Positions 59,871 through 64,000 of a stretch of DNA of 64,000 nt are shown in pieces (the stretch's first letter is position 1; each line of letters starts with the position of its first letter). The notes beneath the pieces were generated by a model, which saw only the letters and a list, made by a program, of their open reading frames with translations, was not told the origin of the DNA and did no database searches. The position numbers and the translations under genes are program-made. The stretch is from Ruminococcus sp. (GTDB taxonomy: Bacteria; Bacillota; Clostridia; Oscillospirales; Acutalibacteraceae), in the NCBI GenBank assembly GCA_017457155.1, contig JAFTHZ010000016.1, positions 56,097 through 120,096 of the forward strand, read 5' to 3'.

Positions 59871-60815
59871 TTATTCTACGAAGGAGAGTGCATTCCTGAG
59901 CACAGGCTCTGCCTCGTCCATGATTTCTCTTATAATCTCTGCGGCGGTCTGCTCCTTGGTCACCATAGCAGCAACCTGTCCTGCCATAAAGCAGCCCTTC
60001 TCACTGTCGCCGCTCTGCACAGCCATCTGCAGGGCACCCGATGCCAAAGCCTCCAGCTCCTCGTCAGACATAGTGCTGTACTCTGCCTTTGAATAATCTC
60101 TGGAGAACTGTGTGCGCAGAGAACGAACAGGGTGACCCAGTCGCTTACCTGTTACCACCGTACAGCGGTCAGAAGCCTTGAGAATCTTTTTCTTGTATTC
60201 GGGATGAATCCCGCACTCCTGTGCCACAAGAAAACGGGTTCCCATCTGTACACCGCAGGCGCCAAGCATAAACACAGCTGCTACACCCCTGCCGTCAACT
60301 ATACCCCCTGCAGCTATGACAGGCAGAGTTGTGGCGTCACATATCTGAGGCAGAAGCGCCATGGTAGTCAGCTCGCCTACGTGACCGCCGCTCTCTCCGC
60401 CTTCTGCGATGAGAGCTGTGGCACCCAGCTTTGTCATAAGCTTTGCCATTCCTACAGAAGCAACAACCGGGATAACCTTTACGTCAGCATCCTTCCACAT
60501 CTGCATATATTTGGAGGGGTTGCCTGCACCTGTGGTGACCACCTGCACCCTCTCCTGGGCTACAACCTGTGCAATCTCCTCGGCATAGGGACTCATTAGC
60601 ATAATATTGACACCGATGGGCTTTTGAGTAAGTTCTCTTGCAATACGAATCTGGCGACGGACATATTCTCCGTCAGCACCGCCTGCGGCGATGATTCCAA
60701 GACCACCACCTTCGGACACAGCAGCAGCCAGCTTGCCGTCAGCAATCCAAGCCATGCCCCCCTGAAAGACAGGGTACTGTATGCCGATGATATCACAGAT
60801 TGTTGATTTTATCAT
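59871..60815 (-). CDS. fabK: Enoyl-ACP reductase II FabK
   Basis: FMN enzyme that makes the last reduction in each elongation cycle, replacing FabI. YPVFQGGMAWIADGKLAAAVS, GVNIMLMSPYAEE, TTGAGNPSKYM, GGHVGELTTMALLPQI, AAGGIVDGRGVAAVFMLGACGVQMGT (quoted in part) are typical of the family. 314 residues. First gene of the short fabK-fabZ operon, with a palindrome in its promoter. Confidence 0.94.
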   Translation of the reverse strand: MIKSTICDIIGIQYPVFQGGMAWIADGKLAAAVSEGGGLGIIAAGGADGEYVRRQIRIARELTQKPIGVNIMLMSPYAEEIAQVVAQERVQVVTTGAGNPSKYMQMWKDADVKVIPVVASVGMAKLMTKLGATALIAEGGESGGHVGELTTMALLPQICDATTLPVIAAGGIVDGRGVAAVFMLGACGVQMGTRFLVAQECGIHPEYKKKILKASDRCTVVTGKRLGHPVRSLRTQFSRDYSKAEYSTMSDEELEALASGALQMAVQSGDSEKGCFMAGQVAAMVTKEQTAAEIIREIMDEAEPVLRNALSFVE

Positions 60816-60846
60816 ACAAAAAACTCCTAAACAAAATTACCATATA

Positions 60847-60875
60847 ATCATAGCATAAAATCATTGACTAATCAA
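60847..60875 (-). promoter_or_regulatory. fabK promoter with FabT-like palindrome
   Basis: TTGATT (60875-60870), 17 bases, TATGAT (60852-60847). TTGATTAGTCAA (60875-60864) is a perfect inverted repeat over the -35 and resembles the TTTGA-N-TCAAA type of box used by the MarR-family fatty acid regulator FabT. Confidence 0.6.
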
Positions 60876-60888
60876 CAATATTCCAAAG

Positions 60889-60918
60889 AAAAAAAGTCCC
60901 GGGCTAAGCACCCGGGAC
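60889..60918 (-). terminator. Terminator after the 60934-61317 gene
   Basis: GTCCCGGG/CCCGGGAC perfect stem with seven-base A-run as minus-strand T-tract. Confidence 0.9.
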
Positions 60919-60933
60919 AGAAAGATGAACATA

Positions 60934-61317
60934 TTAAGCCAGACGAGTCAGATACTGACAGTATACGTAAACGTTCTGAATTTTCTTTGCCTCTACCCCA
61001 TCATCTGCCTGAATTATAGGCTGTGTCTCTGAGGGGGTAACATATAGCTTAAACACTATAGCATCCTGTCCTGCTCGCATATTACGGATGCGCTTGTATT
61101 CAAAATTGCGCTTAGCACATCCAAGATAGTCAAAAATAACCGTCTCTATATCAGGATTGGAGAAGCAACGGAGAATATCAGACTCATCGTAGATATCAAC
61201 CAGATGCTTTGCATCCTCAAAAGACAAGTTATAGCACTTGAACTCACCTTCGTTAAGAACGGACATCATAGAGCTGTTATCAAGTAACAGCAGGGGTAAA
61301 TCTTTGTGACTCAGCAT
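60934..61317 (-). CDS. Unknown small protein, strongly expressed single gene
   Basis: I do not recognise this 127-residue soluble protein. It starts MLSHKDLPLLLLDNSSMMSVL and contains a charged middle (DAKHLVDIYDESDILRCFSN), a basic segment (CAKRNFEYKRIRNMRAGQDA) and a beta-rich end (IVFKLYVTPSETQPI, NVYVYCQYLTRLA). No signal peptide or membrane helix. AGGAGG precedes the ATG and the promoter is a perfect consensus match, so it is probably well expressed. The alternation of strand-helix-strand and the Q-D/A-I-V-F segment recall DUF1874-like proteins, but weakly. Confidence 0.7.
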   Translation of the reverse strand: MLSHKDLPLLLLDNSSMMSVLNEGEFKCYNLSFEDAKHLVDIYDESDILRCFSNPDIETVIFDYLGCAKRNFEYKRIRNMRAGQDAIVFKLYVTPSETQPIIQADDGVEAKKIQNVYVYCQYLTRLA

Positions 61318-61367
61318 AAATACAAGCCTCCTTGTAATATTTAATAAAACATCTCTGTTTTGATAAC

Positions 61368-61396
61368 ATTATATCCAGTTTTGCATAATTTGTCAA
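61368..61396 (-). promoter_or_regulatory. Consensus promoter of the 60934-61317 gene
   Basis: TTGACA (61396-61391), 17 bases, TATAAT (61373-61368): perfect match. Confidence 0.85.
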
Positions 61397-61484
61397 CAGT
61401 TCTTGCAAAATTTTTATATTTTCTCTTGTAATTCTATAGCTTTTTGCAATTATTAATATCTATGCTTGCATTTTTGCACTTATT

Positions 61485-61525
61485 CATAAAAAAGAGAACT
61501 CTCTTCCACAGAAGAAAGTTCTCTT
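61485..61525 (-). terminator. Terminator after the 61544-62410 gene
   Basis: AAGAGAACT/AGTTCTCTT arms (61492-61500, 61517-61525) with A-run on the left as minus-strand T-tract. Confidence 0.8.
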
Positions 61526-61543
61526 GAAAATCTCTATTAAGTT

Positions 61544-62410
61544 TCACCTTTGAGAGGAGGTAACCTCCATCTCCAGAGCAACATATCCCATCCCTGTACT
61601 GCTGTCTCTCACAAGGACAGTGACCTTGTGGACGCCCTCTTCAAGTCCATCCTCAAGAGTGAGGGTATTGTCAGCAGAGAAGTTCTGATATTTCTCCCCA
61701 TCCACATAGAAGCTGTAGGTATAGTTACCTGCACCCTGTGTGGCTCCTGCGGTGAAGGTAACGGGCTCACCGGGAGATATTCCGCATACGTTGCGGTCAT
61801 GATAGAAACAACTGATAACAGGGATATTGCTCCGATAAGGTTCCACAACAGTATACTTTATAGAACCTGTCAGGCAGGTATCATACATACTGTAAATCGC
61901 CACAGACACAGTGTAGGTGCCCGGTTCGTCAAAGATATATTCAATACTGCTTGAATCCTGAAGCTGACAGATGGGATCACCGTCTACGTAGTATCTGTAC
62001 CTGAGAGTGTCGTCCGAATTCATATCGTTAACATTGAAGGTCACAGGCACGCCTGTCATAGCATAACCCGAAATATAGCTGGAGTTAAAGGATCGAAGCT
62101 CAATCTCTAAATTAATCTCTTTTTTCTCAAAGCTGAGTCCGAAGCCTGCAAGGTACTTCTGAATCTGGGTTGCATCCCTGACGGTGAGGTATCCGTCAGA
62201 GTCCACATCCCCCACAAACTGACTGCGGATAGAAAGCTCTACCAGCGACGCCAGAGACTTCTGGATGATGGTTGCATCACGGACAGTAACCTGTCCGTCA
62301 GAATCCACATCTCCTGCGGTAACATGCTCCAAAGCCGAAACAGAGGCAACATTTGCAAGCATAATAACAAGAGAAATCACAAGGCAGAAAACCCTGCACA
62401 GATTCTTCAT
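61544..62410 (-). CDS. Secreted protein with N-terminal dockerin and two PKD-like domains
   Basis: A 288-residue protein with a signal peptide (1-~27, to VSA). The dockerin comes directly after it (~32-90: GDVDSDGQVTVRDATIIQK and GDVDSDGYLTVRDATQIQK), an unusual N-terminal position. The rest contains two Ig/PKD-like domains (~108-192 with GVPVTFNVNDMNSDD, FDEPGTYTVSVAIY; ~198-288 with GEPVTFTAGATQGAGNYTY, EEGVHKVTVLVRD). No catalytic module. It may be a structural or adhesion part of the dockerin complex. ATG at 62410 has GGGTGGG before it. Confidence 0.9.
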   Translation of the reverse strand: MKNLCRVFCLVISLVIMLANVASVSALEHVTAGDVDSDGQVTVRDATIIQKSLASLVELSIRSQFVGDVDSDGYLTVRDATQIQKYLAGFGLSFEKKEINLEIELRSFNSSYISGYAMTGVPVTFNVNDMNSDDTLRYRYYVDGDPICQLQDSSSIEYIFDEPGTYTVSVAIYSMYDTCLTGSIKYTVVEPYRSNIPVISCFYHDRNVCGISPGEPVTFTAGATQGAGNYTYSFYVDGEKYQNFSADNTLTLEDGLEEGVHKVTVLVRDSSTGMGYVALEMEVTSSQR

Positions 62411-62444
62411 ATTCCCACCCTTTCTGCGTATTTCCTGCAAGTAA

Positions 62445-62473
62445 ATTATAGCACGAAATATTTCTTCTTTCAA
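62445..62473 (-). promoter_or_regulatory. Promoter of the 61544-62410 gene
   Basis: TTGAAA (62473-62468), 17 bases, TATAAT (62450-62445). Confidence 0.75.
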
Positions 62474-62540
62474 CGAAAGCAGAACAATTCGGAGAAATGC
62501 CCATACAAGGCCCCCGGCTTTTGTACATAATGGCAAAACA

Positions 62541-62666
62541 AAAGCCCCTCATCAACAATGATGAGGGGAGGTGTGTGTCGATAAGCTCAGATATCAAGGA
62601 CTTTTGAGGGAAAATTGAAAAGATAACAAACAAGAAGTAAGCCCCAAGAACTTTCGTCCTTGGGGC
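62541..62666 (-). terminator. Two hairpins downstream of the HARE-HTH gene
   Basis: GCCCCAAG/CTTGGGGC (62641-62666), then CCCCTCAT/ATGAGGGG (62545-62568) whose minus-strand side continues CTTTTGTTTTG. The second is a likely terminator. From 62474 to 62720 I see no gene. Confidence 0.65.
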
Positions 62667-62720
62667 AAAGTCAACGATTGAAAAACACACAGTGAAATCC
62701 TATAAATCAAAAAAATTAAA

Positions 62721-63668
62721 TTATAAGGAAAATTTATTCAAATGCTTTTCGTATTCGATTTCGTCAAGAATTTTATCAAATTGACTCATATTAACAACTC
62801 TAGATAACTTATTGCTTTCCTCTACGCAATTAAATATTTGCTGAACATCAGAGTTCTTATTAATAAGTTTATCAAGCATGTTTATATCAATATTTGTTTT
62901 CGGTTTTGCATAGAACAATATTTCACTTTGTTCTGGAAACTCAATGTTTAATTTTATAACTCCAATACCAAAACCACTGTTTAACAGCGACAACTCACTC
63001 ATAAACTTGTCATCGTCACTAATTTCAGCCGCAACCAGATAGCCTTCATTGGCCCACGAAGAATTAGAAACAGCTTGGAAGAATTTTTCTCTCAATGTTG
63101 AAAGATCTAAAGTTTTCTTAACCTCAAACGAGAAAATCTTAAATGGCTTTTGATTCAAAATTTCTAATGTTGATAAAGTAAGCAACTCAAAATCGTCATA
63201 CGGAAAATAAACCCCTATTAAATCAGGATAAGTCCACATATCCTGATGCATCTTTCCTTTTGAAGATTTTTCGTGAAATATAGTCCTGGTCAAACAAGAA
63301 AAATGCCTATTTCCATATAAATACTTTACAAGAACAGGATGTAAATCTCTTTCATGATACTTCGCTTCTGCAATCGGGTTTTCTTCAGCTTCCTGCATTT
63401 TTCTTATCTCTTGATCAGAATAATTATCTTTATATTCAACTAATGCAAACAATGTAGGTTTTTTTGAAATTAGAAAAAACTTAGAATCGACGCTTTTTAC
63501 ATCCACATATAATTGTGCCCCCAAACTTTCCCAAGGTGTTTTACCTTTTGAACCTAACTTAACATCACATCCAAGTTGCTTTCCTTTTTCCCAAATTTCT
63601 TTATAACCCATAGGTTTTTTTACTGCTTTTAAAACATCATAAGCATAATCTTTAAAACCATATTTCAT
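62721..63668 (-). CDS. HARE-HTH/PD-(D/E)XK nuclease-like protein, possible defence gene
   Basis: A 315-residue protein. Residues ~4-80 resemble the HARE-HTH (HB1/ASXL) domain (YAYDVLKAVKKPMGYKEIWE, TPWESLGAQLYVDVKS, FFLISKKPTLFALVEY), often attached to restriction enzymes. Residues ~105-260 have a PD-(D/E)XK-like core: Asp149 in TYPDLIGVYFP, then Glu182 and Lys184 in FSFEVKKTL. It resembles COG2958-type proteins. The gene looks markedly more AT-rich than its neighbours and sits beside tRNA genes, which suggests horizontal transfer. AGGAAG precedes the ATG. Nuclease activity is an inference. Confidence 0.75.
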   Translation of the reverse strand: MKYGFKDYAYDVLKAVKKPMGYKEIWEKGKQLGCDVKLGSKGKTPWESLGAQLYVDVKSVDSKFFLISKKPTLFALVEYKDNYSDQEIRKMQEAEENPIAEAKYHERDLHPVLVKYLYGNRHFSCLTRTIFHEKSSKGKMHQDMWTYPDLIGVYFPYDDFELLTLSTLEILNQKPFKIFSFEVKKTLDLSTLREKFFQAVSNSSWANEGYLVAAEISDDDKFMSELSLLNSGFGIGVIKLNIEFPEQSEILFYAKPKTNIDINMLDKLINKNSDVQQIFNCVEESNKLSRVVNMSQFDKILDEIEYEKHLNKFSL

Positions 63669-63754
63669 ACTTTCACTTCCTTTAGGCCATCATAACACAC
63701 AACACACCACAAATCAATACAGTTCCAATTATTTAAATTGCATTTAAAAAGTAA

Positions 63755-63784
63755 AAAGCCCTTAGACTAAAGTCTAAGGGCTTT
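63755..63784 (-). terminator. Terminator after tRNA-Cys
   Basis: AAAGCCCTTAGACT-aa-AGTCTAAGGGCTTT perfect stem, minus-strand T-tract beyond. Confidence 0.85.
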
Positions 63785-63858
63785 GGAGGCGTCACCCGGA
63801 TTTGAACCGGGGAATCAGAGTTTTGCAGACTCGTGCCTTACCACTTGGCTATGACGCC
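63784..63858 (-). tRNA. tRNA-Cys (anticodon GCA), CCA encoded
   Basis: Full cloverleaf on the minus strand: acceptor GGCGTCA/TGACGCC, anticodon stem GAGT/ACTC around loop CTGCAAA, T-arm CCGGGTTTGAA complement present, discriminator U and encoded CCA. Confidence 0.95.
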
Positions 63859-63863
63859 GAATG

Positions 63864-63898
63864 AAAAAGCACTTAAATTCTTAACAAGAATTAAGTGC
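63864..63898 (-). terminator. Hairpin with T-tract between tRNA-Gly and tRNA-Cys
   Basis: GCACTTAA-TTCTT/AAGAATT-TAAGTGC arms (63869-63898) with minus-strand T-run 63868-63864. tRNA-Cys would then need its own promoter or read-through. Confidence 0.6.
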
Positions 63899-63913
63899 CT
63901 TCCTTCGCCTTTT

Positions 63914-63989
63914 TGGAGCGGATGACGAGGCTCGAACTCGCTACCTCCACCTTGGCAAGGTGGCGCTCTACCGGATGAGCTACATCCGC
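63914..63989 (-). tRNA. tRNA-Gly (anticodon GCC), CCA encoded
   Basis: Full cloverleaf on the minus strand: acceptor GCGGAT/ATCCGC, anticodon stem CCACC/GGTGG around loop TTGCCAA, T-loop GTTCGAG, discriminator U and encoded CCA. Sequence to the window end (63990-64000) is too short to assign. Confidence 0.95.
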
Positions 63990-64000
63990 ATGTTGGTGCC

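Noticed and set aside
60934-61317. Identification as a DUF1874/AcrIII-1-like ring nuclease
   Set aside because: Only a loose pattern of strands and one short segment agree; no conserved catalytic residue could be pointed out.
63990-64000. Start of a further tRNA at the right edge
   Set aside because: Only about ten bases are available; nothing can be assigned.

Overview
The window looks like a chromosomal segment of a low-to-medium GC Bacillota (Clostridia) bacterium of the Ruminococcaceae/Oscillospiraceae, close in character to starch-degrading Ruminococcus such as R. bromii. The grounds are strong AGGAGG ribosome binding sites, frequent GTG/TTG starts, ribonuclease J, NrdR, GerW/YtfJ and DacF-type sporulation genes, a T-box, PyrR-type attenuation, and at least six secreted proteins with type I dockerins, among them an alpha-amylase and a pullulanase (amylosome-like parts). 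The species assignment is an inference.

Layout. 1-4.9 kb: 5' part of a GdpP-like gene and RNase J (-), then RNase HI and a NifS-NifU iron-sulfur pair (+). 4.9-9.7 kb: nrdR, a membrane protein and a dockerin alpha-amylase (-), two small membrane proteins (+). 9.7-14.2 kb: ackA and tmcAL share a divergent promoter region; a PadR-DUF1700-DUF4097 operon has a palindromic operator. 14.2-17.3 kb: a three-gene biotin-dependent carboxyltransferase set resembling the 5S, 1.3S and 12S subunits of a soluble transcarboxylase. 17.4-23.8 kb: a long minus-strand run containing rluB, a D-Ala-D-Ala carboxypeptidase, ytfJ, DUF2953, scpB, scpA and two site-2-protease-like proteins, one without the metal motif. 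24-29.8 kb: rpmB and two type I pullulanases, one secreted with dockerin and starch-binding modules, one cytoplasmic. 29.9-34.5 kb: enolase, LysM protein, CDF transporter, and a tandem pair of small dockerin proteins. 34.7-37.7 kb: an agrA-agrC-agrB-agrD quorum-sensing operon with an internal terminator and a cysteine-free AgrD. 37.7-39.8 kb: a T-box leader in front of an acyl-CoA synthetase. 40-49.7 kb: another small dockerin protein and a complete minus-strand pyrC-carB-pyrK-pyrD-pyrF-pyrE-pyrB operon behind a PyrR-type attenuator; pyrB carries a PyrI-like zinc tail. 49.7-54.4 kb: a lipid kinase and a 2-aminoethylphosphonate biosynthesis operon. 54.5-61.3 kb: MATE exporter, beta-CASP nuclease, LOG, threonine aldolase, FabZ-FabK and an unknown protein. 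61.5-64 kb: a protein with an N-terminal dockerin and PKD-like domains, an AT-rich HARE-HTH/PD-(D/E)XK protein, and tRNA-Cys and tRNA-Gly.

How the parts fit. The dockerin proteins probably plug into a cell-surface or secreted starch-degrading complex whose cohesin scaffold lies outside the window. The cytoplasmic pullulanase, enolase and acetate kinase would carry the released sugar through glycolysis to acetate. The most unusual observations are the agr operon with its Ser-containing, Cys-free peptide and a terminator/SD-sequestering hairpin before agrB; the T-box upstream of an acyl-CoA ligase; the PyrB-PyrI zinc-domain fusion; the degenerate carboxyltransferase; and a family of small dockerin proteins that share a non-catalytic-looking N-terminal domain.
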